Below, in pieces: positions 47,567 to 57,083 of a DNA stretch of 64,000 nt. The stretch is from assembly GCA_030248295.1 (NCBI GenBank), contig JASANH010001201.1, positions 1-64,000 on the forward strand. Direction: 5' to 3'. Under the pieces are notes generated by a model, which saw only the letters and a list, made by a program, of their open reading frames with translations, was not told where the DNA came from and did not search any database. The DNA comes from Mesodorylaimus sp. YZB2_4. Taxonomy: Eukaryota > Nematoda > Enoplea > Dorylaimida > Dorylaimidae. Every line of letters starts with the position of its first letter. Positions within the stretch are counted from its first letter, which is position 1. The position numbers and the translations under genes are program-made.

Positions 47567-47638
47567 GCCTCCGTGGCGCAACTGGTAGAACTTTCGACTT
47601 CCAATCGGGCGAGGCGGGTTCGATTCTTAGCGGGCGCA
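47567..47638 (+). ncRNA. tRNA-Gly(UCC)-like segment in right arm, probably pseudo
   Basis: Same 72-nt layout as the left copy, anticodon TCC at 47600-47602, A-box GGCGCAACTGGTAG and B-box GGTTCGATTCT. Acceptor has one mismatch; D and T stems do not pair well. It may still be a polymerase III promoter. Confidence 0.55.
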
Positions 47639-47986
47639 AAACTTTTCACTTTTCCAGAAAAAATGATTATGGATCATCGCTATTGTGATATGCTAAGACG
47701 ATTGGAGCTTGACTTACTGACTAGTCGATGATATGGTTCAGCTAATGACTAGATAGCGATAAGGTTCAGCTAATGACTGATAAGGGGGCTCACAGTGATA
47801 GGAAGGGTCTCAAAGGAGTGACGAATGGGTACTTATTAGGGTGGTAAGCTAATTAAGGCCCTGCGGGGCTTGGCTTAAGGCTGGTGGTCAGTAGCTGAGG
47901 GGTGATAATAAGCTGGTATGATATGCTGGGGGGCTTCGCCCCCAGCTTAAAACGTACGCGCGACTCCCTACATAACTACTGCCATG

Positions 47987-48499
47987 TCGTTTGGCGACCC
48001 CACACCATTTCGATACTCAAGAATAAGATTACTGTCGACGGGAACTCAAAAACCGCACCCGGGCATATTTCACATGACTGGAAATGATCGCGAAAGCGAT
48101 TTTGGCCTGGCTTATGCCTGACGCTCGATTCATAAGCTCACTCTCCAGTGCTCACTCCCTCGGCACTTATTAATATACAACACGTGTAGACAACAAATCT
48201 TGCAAAAATAAAAAATCTCGAAACAATCAAGAACACCAAACGTAACAAACATCTTCGCATCTTATTTTTGACAATCGAAACTCGCAGCAAGCCTTTTATC
48301 ACTTGGCCAAGCGCGGCCGCAGCCGTCTCAACCATGGTGGTTGTGACGGCGTGGCAGCAGTCGCTCTCTGCTTGGTCCTCAGCCAACGGATCAGCTTGCG
48401 ACGTAAATTTCTCTCTGGAGTTGACTCTTACACTCTGGTCAAGCCCAAACGACAACATTTTGCTTGTAATCGTGTCATTACCTCGGGAATTAATGATGT
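47987..48499. other. Stretch between foldback element and integrase, nothing recognised
   Basis: No gene supported upstream of the integrase fragment and no recognisable Polinton terminus. Confidence 0.35.
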
Positions 48500-48945
48500 C
48501 CATATAGTGATTTGGCTGACATGCAAAAATTAGCCGCCTGGAACGACAAGTATCGATTTTTACTGATCCTAGTTGACGCCTTCAGCAAAAAGTGGCGGGT
48601 GGTGCCAGTCAGAAACAAGGGCGCCCAGGCCATGACTGAGGCCTTTATCAGTGTCTACGCCGACGACAGAAATCGACCGAAAGCCTTGCAGGTCGATCGC
48701 GGGACCGAATTCTACAACAAGTCAGTCAAGGATCTATGCACAAAGATGGGTATCCGCATGTATTCGACTTCGAGCGAGATTAAAGCCAGCACGGCCAAAA
48801 GGGCATTTAGAACACTGGAGGGGAAAATATTCAAGTACCTGCTACATAACCTAACCAGGCGATATATTGATGTTTTGTCTGATTTGGTCGAGTCCTATAA
48901 TAATAGTGTTAGTCGTGTCATAAAAATGGCGCCAAATAATATCAC
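48500..48945 (+). pseudogene. Polinton integrase fragment
   Basis: Plus-strand DDE integrase core. LADMQKLAAWND holds the first catalytic Asp, followed by FLLILVDAFSKKW, then LQVDRGTEFYN (second Asp). A later SSEIKASTAKRAFRTL segment has Lys where the catalytic Glu of the family stands, so the triad looks broken. RYIDVLSDLVESYNNS and IKMAPNNI follow. The frame then runs into a CA-rich microsatellite, so the C-terminal chromo-like tail is lost. The N-terminal zinc-binding part is not visible upstream. It converges with the DNA polymerase gene. Activity unlikely. Confidence 0.85.
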
Positions 48946-49005
48946 ACATACACAATCACAATCACACGTACACATACACACACACAAATAATACCACATA
49001 AACAA
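48945..49005. repeat. CA-rich microsatellite at the INT/PolB junction
   Basis: Irregular (CA)n / ACACATACA stretch sitting exactly where both converging Polinton genes lose homology. Confidence 0.8.
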
Positions 49006-49009
49006 ACGA

Positions 49010-51752
49010 CAAAACTTTCAGCTTGGCATATGCGTAGACACTCAATCCGATGACCATAGGCAAATTGAAGTTGATGGATTTTTTTTTCAAGAATACTTTA
49101 AAACAGTCTTCACTCACCTCATCAGTACGGTGATGATAGGGATCATTGTTAAGACTGCCCATTTCTTCCTGATCCACGAATTGGACGTTCGCCTCTTCAA
49201 ATTGGTGATGGTTTTCCCATAACTGGAGTTGCCGATGGTTTTGTAGACGTCGGCCAAAGTGCCCATGGCGGCTTTGTTCTTGTCACCCTCAATCCTTCTT
49301 TCCGTCACTTTTTTCCCGAACCACTTGAAGGCATTCTCCTTATCGTACTGAACTACGGCATGAATTTTCTTGATCTCCACTCCATGCGTTTGGTAGAACT
49401 TCAATAATGGTGTCATCAACCACATTTCTTCACCGAAAACTTCCGATGAGGCAGTCACGTGGCTTCTTGAGCAGGCCCTTCCTCTCAGCGATTTCTCTCA
49501 TGTACGGTCCAATATCGTCCAGGCCCACACTTGTGTGCTTGATAATAGGCGGAAAGTCTTCATACAGCTCTTCCATATCTTCCCGAGTATAGATATTGAC
49601 CTTAGCAAAACCGAAAACCTTTTCTTGCATAATGGCTTCCAACATTTCTTCCTGGCTGATCTGGGCGGAATGTGAGAATTGACTAATCGGGTGCAACTTC
49701 AAATATTCATTGTACTTGGCGGCCACATCGGCGAACTTCTTCCAGCTAGGATCAACCGGTTTCCCTTCTCTGATCAGACGGGCCAGTTTCTTGACGGCAT
49801 TCCATTCACATTCCCAGAAAATATCCACTTCAAAACCCAAATCAGACAGTTCTTGATACTTGGCAGCATCTTGCTGCTGTTGCTGCTGGTTGGCTGGAGT
49901 TGGTCTGACATTCTTGTTCAGGCATCCGTTGCCATGATGGTGGTAATAGCGGCCATTGAATTCAAAAACTTTCGGTTTCGGTTTGGCATCCCTGGCGAAC
50001 CCATCGACTCTCCATTGGTGTACACGCAATTTCTTTTGAGGTCCGTGGTGAGCGTGGTGAATGTAAATATTGTCCATCCAAGCCCGAAACTTCAAATTCT
50101 CCACCCATGGCAATGCCTTTCTTTCAGAATTTCTTCCATTCTCTTGGACTTCCTCTCGAGCTGTCCGGCTTCTTCATGTAGTTTGAAATAATCGGGATGG
50201 CCAGTGGGCATGTCTTGCATGATGGCCGATAAATAAAGAGCGTTGAAATCGTATCCGACCACTTTTTTGACCAACTTCTGCGAATTGCCCCGAATCGGAG
50301 TTTCATCTTTGATGGCAACTCTTTGCTCAATGAACGAGAGACCACCACACAACGATTTGTTGCTGTATAATTCTTCACACAGTTCTTTTTCATCCTCCGA
50401 AAATAAACCAAAGCTGGTGGATGGCTGCACTTGGTGAAGAGTCTGGAACAAATAGGCGAGGCAAACACCCGGAATACTCATGGCTTCTTTGAAAATATTA
50501 ATTTTAAAATCTTTCCAACAAGTTTCGGCCATGATGGTACAGGCTTGCAGAAATGGGTCCACGTCCAACGAGTTGTAGACTTTAGTATATTCCAACATAT
50601 TCTTGACTTCCAATCCGTCCCAAATTCTTTTTCCACTTTCATATTCTTCAACCGAAACGGTACCATTCTTAAAAAAGGAATAAAAAGCCGACCTGGGCGG
50701 AAATTCTTTAATTTTCTTTAAATCCTCATAGCTTCAGATCAGTTCATTCGGATAGCAACCTTTTTGTGGACCATTCGGATTGAATGCCTTGATAAATTTG
50801 TCCAGGTTAGTACATCATTGCGTCCAAAACCGGAGTTCCCGAGTAGACAGGCAGAGGATTGAGCCAGCTTTCTTGATTGGTGTTGGCCATTGACACTCTT
50901 CCGGCACTAATTTGGTATGATCACCAGCTTCTTTCCTTTCAATGCCGGCTTGCCGAACTCTCCTGACCATTTCCGGAAACAGCAGCTTCTTCACCAAATT
51001 CAAATCATATTTTCCACCATTGCACGTAATAATGGTTAGCTGACGACAAATAGCGATCCAGCTTCTTGTACAATGCCACCAATTTCTTCAAGGTTTCCAT
51101 CTCTCTGAACACGTTTCGACCATTGGCAATCACTTGCGAAACTTGATTGTGGAGTTCTTTGATCTTGTCAAATTCCGGTTTCAACTTGGCCTTTTGCAAT
51201 TCATAATTTTGATCACTCCAATCGATCACGGTCTGATACATTTCTTTGACCAAGGCTTCCGGATCTTTGTTGAGGAAAAATTTGGTCTAGGTGCAGCCGG
51301 GGACAGTCGACTTTAAGGCACCACTGACCACCTTGTGCTGCTCTTTGAATTGCAAACCGGGAAGTTCATCGTCCAAATATTCCACTTCCATATTCTGCTC
51401 ATTGAGTCTGCGTTCCATATCTTTATCCGTCCCATTTCTTCGGATAGTCGGTTGGATCTGTTCCAAAATGGCCTCTAATCCCAGGTGGCAAACGAATGGC
51501 ACATTCGCTTGTCCTTCTTGACCACAATTCCGAATTCAATCAGCTCATCGAAAATGGTCGTTGGTGCTTCAATAACAGCCACCGGGATACTGATAATCAA
51601 TATTGCCTTGGCCACAATGATCACTTTGATGCCGTTGCAATTTGTCTTGACATTAGAACAACAATCACCACAAACAAATTTCATTGCCACAGTACCGATA
51701 TCATCAAGATCACCGAAATGGGCTTTCACAAAAAAAGCTTTCCGTTTGGGCA
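49010..51752 (-). pseudogene. Polinton protein-primed DNA polymerase B
   Basis: Minus strand from ATG 51752 (MPKRKAFFVKAHFG). Features in order: an N-terminal part with several frame changes; CNGGKYDLNLVKK near 51020 (exonuclease motif region); YNSLDVDPF near 50575 (third exonuclease motif YxxxD); YDFNALYLSAI near 50255 (polymerase motif A); GNSSYGK near 49220 (motif B); and IGLSVYAYAKL near 49045. The gene ends there at the CA-rich repeat, so motif C (YxDTDS) is missing. The order is that of type-2 family B polymerases of Polintons. At least four frameshifts. A TATATA box on the minus strand lies about 115 bp upstream. Confidence 0.9.
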
Positions 51753-51865
51753 TTTCTGATTTTTGGAGTTTGATGCAAATTAAGCAGAACACAGAACTGA
51801 ACGAAGACGGCTTTCCACCGGCTAGACTGGAGTTAACACTGACCAGTCGGCCGGAATGGCCTCCT

Positions 51866-52264
51866 ATATAGATTTCTAGAAGGGGGTGATCTCGTTGGGG
51901 TGTACTTATTGGAGGCGCTAGATGACTCACGAGTGTACTTTCTCGATTCTAATTGGTCAAGGTGTACTTGATAGCCGATCTCGGGGGTGACTTTTAGGGG
52001 TGACTCATAGGTGCGCCTGATAGCCGATGTTGGTACACATACTCGATTCTGATTGGCTGAGGTGTACTCAAATGGGTGACTTTAGGGGTGACCTTGGGTG
52101 GGTGACTTTTGGATGACTCATAGGTGCGATTGATTGTCGATGGGTGTACATACTCGCTTCTGATTGGTCAGGGTGTACTCGATAGCCGATCTTGGGGGGG
52201 GGGGGGGGGGGTGAACTTATGGGTGACTCACGGGTGTACTTTTGGGTGTACTTTGGCTATAAAT
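51866..52264. promoter_or_regulatory. Promoter-like repeat block upstream of PolB, possibly bidirectional
   Basis: Interspersed GTGTACTT and GGGTGACT motifs repeat about 8-10 times. Three CCAAT boxes face the polymerase gene (ATTGG on plus near 51953, 52052 and 52162). A TATATA reading leftward lies at 51866-51871 and a TATAAA reading rightward at about 52258. A run of 18 G interrupts the block at 52195-52212. Promoter function is inferred from motif clustering. Confidence 0.5.
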
Positions 52265-52960
52265 CGGGCAAGTCTAGACTTTCTGCTCTCATTGTCCATT
52301 CTGCAGTCGTCGTGAAAGGTGGTTTGCAGAAGAGCTCCAGCGGTCAGTGTTCAATTCTGGAGTGGTCACGAACAGTGGTCAAGGAGAAAGATAAACAGTG
52401 ACTCTGTTTTGTGATACTATCGTTTAGCATTTGTTATTGTGTGACATTATGTAGGTTTATGAAAGTCATGTGACGTAAACTTACACTTGTCATTGAATTT
52501 GTTATTTCATCCACTCTACACTATCCATGATAGGTTGTGACATTTATGTGAGCTATTATCCATAAGCGATCTCTGCAAGACTAGCTTACTGTACTGAAAG
52601 TACAGCGCTGCTTTACACTTCATATTTCTCACTATACTTTACATAAGCAAAATTAGCAGCAGGCTCTGTGGATTACTGTAACTTTACACTGACTACAGCA
52701 CACCCTTCGTCGATATCTTAATTGATTACATACCAGTGTGCCCTGAATAGCTTACTGTAGTTTACATTTATCGACGGCAACTAGTCTTTGTGTTGCGTAA
52801 TAACTCTACACCCAGCACAGAACGCTGTCTGTCCCTATACCCGTATTTCCTAGGTTGCACTCTGTAGCCTGCGATAATTTCAAGACTTTACACTTATGCA
52901 CAACTATTTTTGTTGTTAATGTGAGGGCATTTCACAAAAATATCCAAAAGTAGCAAGTTT
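52265..52960. other. Non-coding stretch with recurring TTTACACT motifs
   Basis: No gene. TTTACACTT-like motifs recur at about 52613, 52683, 52756 and 52887; purpose unknown. Confidence 0.35.
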
Positions 52961-52984
52961 GACCAACCAATCCTTTTATTTCCC

Positions 52985-54495
52985 GCTCAAAGAGTTAAGT
53001 CTCGATTACCAACAGCATATTGCCACGGCACTTCGCCAGCAGCAGACACAAAATAATCAGCTAATGATTCACGCCAGCTCCTTGCAATCTCATCATAATT
53101 ATTGCATGCGACCCTGCCCAAATCGTGAAAGGCATCATCAGCAATCATTCGCCTCCATTCTCAGGGTACGAGGCACCATCTTCACCAGTGTAATCGACAA
53201 AATGCGGTGGGACGTACTTAATTTTATCTGATGACTTACTATTCGACTTCTTTAGAAAGTTATGTAGCTCAACTGCTGCCATGGTTGAGGCGATTGCATG
53301 TTCTGCACAAAGTTCGATTGGTCGATGAAAAATTCTCCAGCGCGCAGCAAGAATACCGAACGCATTCTCAATGACTCGACGGGCGCGGCTGAGACGATAA
53401 TTGAAAATTCGCTTGCGCTCAGTCAAGTTTCCTTTTTTATTGCCTGGGAACGGCCGCATGATTGAATGTTTCAACGGAAATGCTTCATCGGCGACAAAGA
53501 CGTGCGGAAACTCTGTATCAGCCCCTGGTAGGCTTTTCACTCCTATATTTCAAAGCAAAAACCACAATTAAGAGGCAAAAAAGGATCGAATGTAATCCGT
53601 TTACCTGGAGTCCCAAGCGATTCCTCATAGATCTTTCTACCAAAAGCTGAATTTGCAAATATACCGTTATCGCTATCCCGGCCATAGGCTCCGATGTCCA
53701 CGAGTGTGAAACAGTAGTTTGCATCTGCAGCAGCTAGCAAGACGATCGAAAACGTCCCTTTGTAATTATGAAACAAGCTTCCGCTATTTGGTGGGGCCTA
53801 CAAGGAAATCGTTTAGTGTAAATATGTAATCCATTTACCGATGCTACAGTACATATCCTACAAGTATTTGTCGAGAATCATTGCACATATTACATATACC
53901 TTGATCTCGACGTGCTTTCCGTCAATCGCTCCGACACAATTAGGAAAGTTCCACAAACGCCAAAAATCTTTGGCGATTTGTTGCTACTGCGACAAGGTCG
54001 GTACTCCCAAATATTCTGGTTGAAGGACATGCCAAATTGCTTTGCATGTTTCAATAAAAATCTGATTTGCTGTCTTTTAACCAATACGATCACGAACAGC
54101 GGCGTATTTCTGGCTTTCTCCATGAGCTAGGAGCCTATTATTCAAGCATGAAATCCGTGTGAGAGAGCAGCTATAATATATCAAAAATTTTATTCACCAG
54201 CCAGTCGCTGCTCAGCTGGAATCGGATATCGGTGATTTTTCTTTTTTTGATCAATGGACGAACTTCTTGCAGCAAATCGTCAAAACGCTGCTTGTTCATG
54301 CGGAATAGGAAAAAATGGTGCTCTTCGTCCATTTCTCTGACATATCTGCACAATAAATTGAATTCACTTTAAAAAATTCTACTTTCATTAATGGGACGCA
54401 CATAAAATTTCCGTTTGCGTTTATTCTTCAGTTGAAGCTGACGGCGGCGTGCGATAAGGACTAAAAACTCTGCATCAGTATCTGAATCGCTCATG
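52985..54495 (-). pseudogene. PIF/Harbinger transposase, several exons
   Basis: Minus strand from ATG 54495 (MSDSDTDAEF, then a basic KRKRK stretch). The helix-turn-helix-like MDEEHHFFLFRMNKQRF part (54171-54353) follows, then a short intron. Next is a segment with FIETCKAIWHVLQPEYL and two stops (54120-53930), with [16 protein letters not shown] near 53920 (first Asp). FHNYKGTFSIVLLA and DIGAYGRDSDNGIF (second Asp) lie at 53620-53776. After a GT-AG intron of about 70 bp comes [22 protein letters not shown] with [17 protein letters not shown] (Glu) at 53145-53545. A frameshift near 53150 precedes the tail ending about 52985. Full domain order but multiple lesions. Confidence 0.88.
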
Positions 54496-54584
54496 TTTTC
54501 AAAACGCCGATACGAAAGAAAAATGAAGAAGAATCACGTTTGAGTTTGCCCAACAACCTCGGAACTGCCGCACCCAACTATACT

Positions 54585-54745
54585 ATAGCGCAGCGAATGC
54601 ATCGCATCGCAAGGGAAAATTTGATCGCATCGCATGGATTTAGCAATTTGGCGCATCGGAACGTGACGCATCGCACAGCTTCACGTCGCATCGCATTGGT
54701 ACCGATCGCATCGCACATAACACGTCGCATCGCATCGAACTATAC
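54585..54745. repeat. GCATC/CGCAT pentamer minisatellite
   Basis: Irregular array of CGCATCGCAT units with longer spacers. Confidence 0.8.
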
Positions 54746-54789
54746 TACGGCCTTTATAATAAAAGTATTAAATTTACTCGGCTTCAAAT

Positions 54790-55690
54790 AGTCGTCATTG
54801 AAAATTTCCTGCCTGAAGTTGCATATCTCAGTTCTCAGGCAATCTGGCAGACGACAGAACCTCACGACTCACTGACTCACGACAAAGAGCTCAAACTCTG
54901 AACATCGTGTTTAGAATATGCCCCAGCAGGGACTGAACGAGAGAAAAAAGTTTTCCGGCATGTAAACTGGAGAAATATCTGCCACTATACACTTGTGTGT
55001 TCAACATTCCGAGCATGTGTTACTTAGGCTCCTTGCCCTATTCTGCTTCGGCTAACTGCTGAATAATCTGAGGATATGTGGAGAACATATGCAGCAGGCG
55101 CACACCAGTGCTCACCGAATTCTTTCGCAGACCCAAATTCCATCGTTTGGATGACTCACCAAAGTCATCTTTACTATAAAGTAATATTTATTAGCACTCA
55201 TGAATTCCATGCATCGGGTCAGAAGCGCCAGGCACGCAAAACATCCTAGTGTCTGAATTTTTTGTGCTTCATTGCTGCTAGGAGGTCTTACGAAGCTGCA
55301 CATTCATCAAAATTCCAACTTGAGTGAGATTGCGCAATCGAAAAGGAGACCTGTCCTGCAAGTATAATAACATTTTCTACAACACAGCCCCTGAAATATC
55401 CACATAAAAGAGCTGCAGATGTGAGCATTTTCTAGGAGCCACCTCCCCCAAGCGGGTGACATAAATGAGGCTAGATGTTATGGTCTACTTGTCAACCCTA
55501 AAACCGCGAGTGCATGTGACTAGCTAGAGCCAGGCAGGATTTTTCTTGATCACCTTTTGTCGGCCTGGACTGGCCTGCTCCGAAGGCGCATCAGAGCACA
55601 TGTACTACCTTTACCAGTTTCATTTCATGAATTTTTGCTAATACGGATTAAGAGTATGTCAGCACATTGCCCCCATCTATCGTTGCCATC
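54790..55690. other. Non-coding stretch, nothing recognised
   Basis: About 0.9 kb; no supported gene or repeat. Confidence 0.35.
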
Positions 55691-55734
55691 GTTCGAAAAA
55701 AATGCGCAATAATTTATTCTTTAGCTCAAGCTGC

Positions 55735-55870
55735 GTGTATTGCGTACAAGCCAGTTTGCGCATGCGTACATGCGCACACTGGTTAGAATGCGTATGCGTA
55801 TGCGTAAACGCATCTAAATTTCAATGCGTAAACGCAAACTTTGCGTATGCGTATTTTGTACGCAAGCAAC
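55735..55870. repeat. GCGTATGCGT/TGCGCATGCG self-complementary repeat
   Basis: Alternating ATGCGT hexamers arranged as an imperfect inverted repeat (GCGTACAAG...TTGTACGC at the edges). Confidence 0.75.
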
Positions 55871-56362
55871 TGTACTTGCTAGCACACAAGCTCACTGTAA
55901 AGTCGGCTTCCTACCCTATAACACCATCCATGCCAGCTATGCCCCAGTACCTGCCCTTATTATTGCAATTTCTCAACCAAAACCTTGCCAGTCGCTCGAG
56001 TGCGGCATTGCGCTTAGGCCTGCCTGGAATTGAGCTGGGGGCAGTTTCACAATGCGGTCCTAAGTTTGGGACAGGTACCGATTTAGGACACTTCTTAGGA
56101 CGGCAACTTGGGACAACGCTGAGACACCAATTTAGGACGTTTCATAACAGCTGTCCTAGAGGTGTCTTATCTGTAGATTTGGGCGCATCCTAGGACATGA
56201 CATTTCTTGTTTCACAATGAAAAATAGGTGACTTCGGACACTTGTCAGACCACAAAACTAAACGCGGGGAGCAAGCCGAGCACCCATTACTAATCGAAAA
56301 TTCGTAAGATTTGTCAACTAAATGTCCTGTTAAGTGATTATTCTTTGATCAGACCTGCGGAA

Positions 56363-56734
56363 ATGGCGTCGATAAGTACATCTTCGAAAAAAGTAGCGGA
56401 ACCACATGAGGGAAACGCCTCGATGGCTCAGAAAAGACGACCAAATTTTAATTCGGCTGAAAAAGAAACATTATTGCGGGCGTACAAGGAGCACAAACAA
56501 CTGTTCGATTTTACGGACAATTTTAAGAGGAAGTTTGCTGCGGCATGGCGCGAGATCGCTGACGCTGTCAATGCTGTTTCGCACAATCAGAGGACGGTTG
56601 GCGAGTTGCGAAAGAAAATCATCGCTCAAATATCATTAAACATTAAAGCTATTGGCTCTGGCGATGTTGTGCACCACGCAGCAAGCGTAAATGAGCTTGC
56701 AACATTTAGCAGTCGAACGAAATCTCAACTTTGA
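56363..56734 (+). CDS. Myb/SANT-like DNA-binding protein of a Harbinger element
   Basis: An open frame of 123 codons from ATG 56363. After a Ser/Lys-rich start, a trihelical Myb/SANT-like domain can be seen (KRRPNFNSAEKETLLRAYKE, then KRKFAAAWREIADAVNAV, then RTVGELRKKI) with the spaced aromatic/Trp residues typical of the group. Such proteins partner the Harbinger transposase for nuclear import and end binding. The C-terminal 30 codons overlap the transposase fragment on the other strand, so the natural C-terminus was probably lost by deletion. Confidence 0.7.
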   Translation: MASISTSSKKVAEPHEGNASMAQKRRPNFNSAEKETLLRAYKEHKQLFDFTDNFKRKFAAAWREIADAVNAVSHNQRTVGELRKKIIAQISLNIKAIGSGDVVHHAASVNELATFSSRTKSQL

Positions 56735-56920
56735 ACTCACATGCAAACAATGCCATCGACTTTTTAAAACACAAATGCATCTTTCAACAACGCACCTAGT
56801 TTTACAATGAGCTTTCGTAAATTTGACCTGTCCTGCTGTCTGGGGGACCATCAAATATGGCTTCAGAGGATACCCACTATCACCCAGAAGTATTCTGTAA
56901 GCTACAGAAAATGAAGACAC
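56636..56920 (-). pseudogene. Harbinger transposase C-terminal fragment
   Basis: Minus strand encodes YRILLGDSGYPLKPYLMVP (second Asp), followed by FTKAHCKTRCVVERCICVLKSRWHCL (Glu region) and the closing ACCVVHNIAR. Open for 94 codons; N-terminal half absent. Convergent with, and overlapping, the Myb-like gene. Confidence 0.85.
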
Positions 56921-57083
56921 CAGAAAGTGATTTAGGACAGGGTCGAGTTCGTCCTAAACTTAAGACACCTAAGTGTCCCACACGAGGACATCCAGCTGAT
57001 TCTGAAATGACTTAGGACTGTCCTAGAGTTTAGGACATGTCTCAGAATTCAGAACGCGTGCTAAACTGATTGTGAAACTGCCC

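Larger units (their letters stand above)
44604..47986. mobile_element. 3.37-kb foldback element with 6-bp target duplication and zinc-finger cargo
   Basis: The element runs 44610-47980 and is flanked by GCCATG at 44604-44609 and 47981-47986. It starts AGTAGTTATGTAGGG and ends with the inverse (5-prime AG, 3-prime CT). Left arm 44610-45857 and right arm 46731-47980 are inverted copies. From outside in they hold a 370-bp unique part with a CG-rich hairpin (GGGGGCGAAGCCCCC), a tRNA-like segment, a 52-bp tandem repeat and a 21-bp tandem repeat. The central 870 bp contain one intact gene. Polintons have 6-bp duplications and AG/CT ends, and a Polinton integrase lies at 48.5 kb, so a Polinton-mobilised non-autonomous element is a reasonable hypothesis; a foldback (FB-like) element is the alternative. 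Confidence 0.88.
56039..57083. mobile_element. Small Harbinger-type element with Myb-like and transposase pieces
   Basis: Ends are GGGCAGTTTCACAAT (56039-56053) and its exact inverse (57069-57083). Subterminal regions on both sides (56060-56200 and 56930-57050) are dense in TTTAGGACA/TCCTAAGT motifs in both orientations. Inside are a Myb/SANT-like gene (+) and part of a Harbinger transposase (-), the two-gene plan of PIF/Harbinger elements. The element is 1045 bp, too short to be complete; a 3-bp duplication is not clear. Confidence 0.82.
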
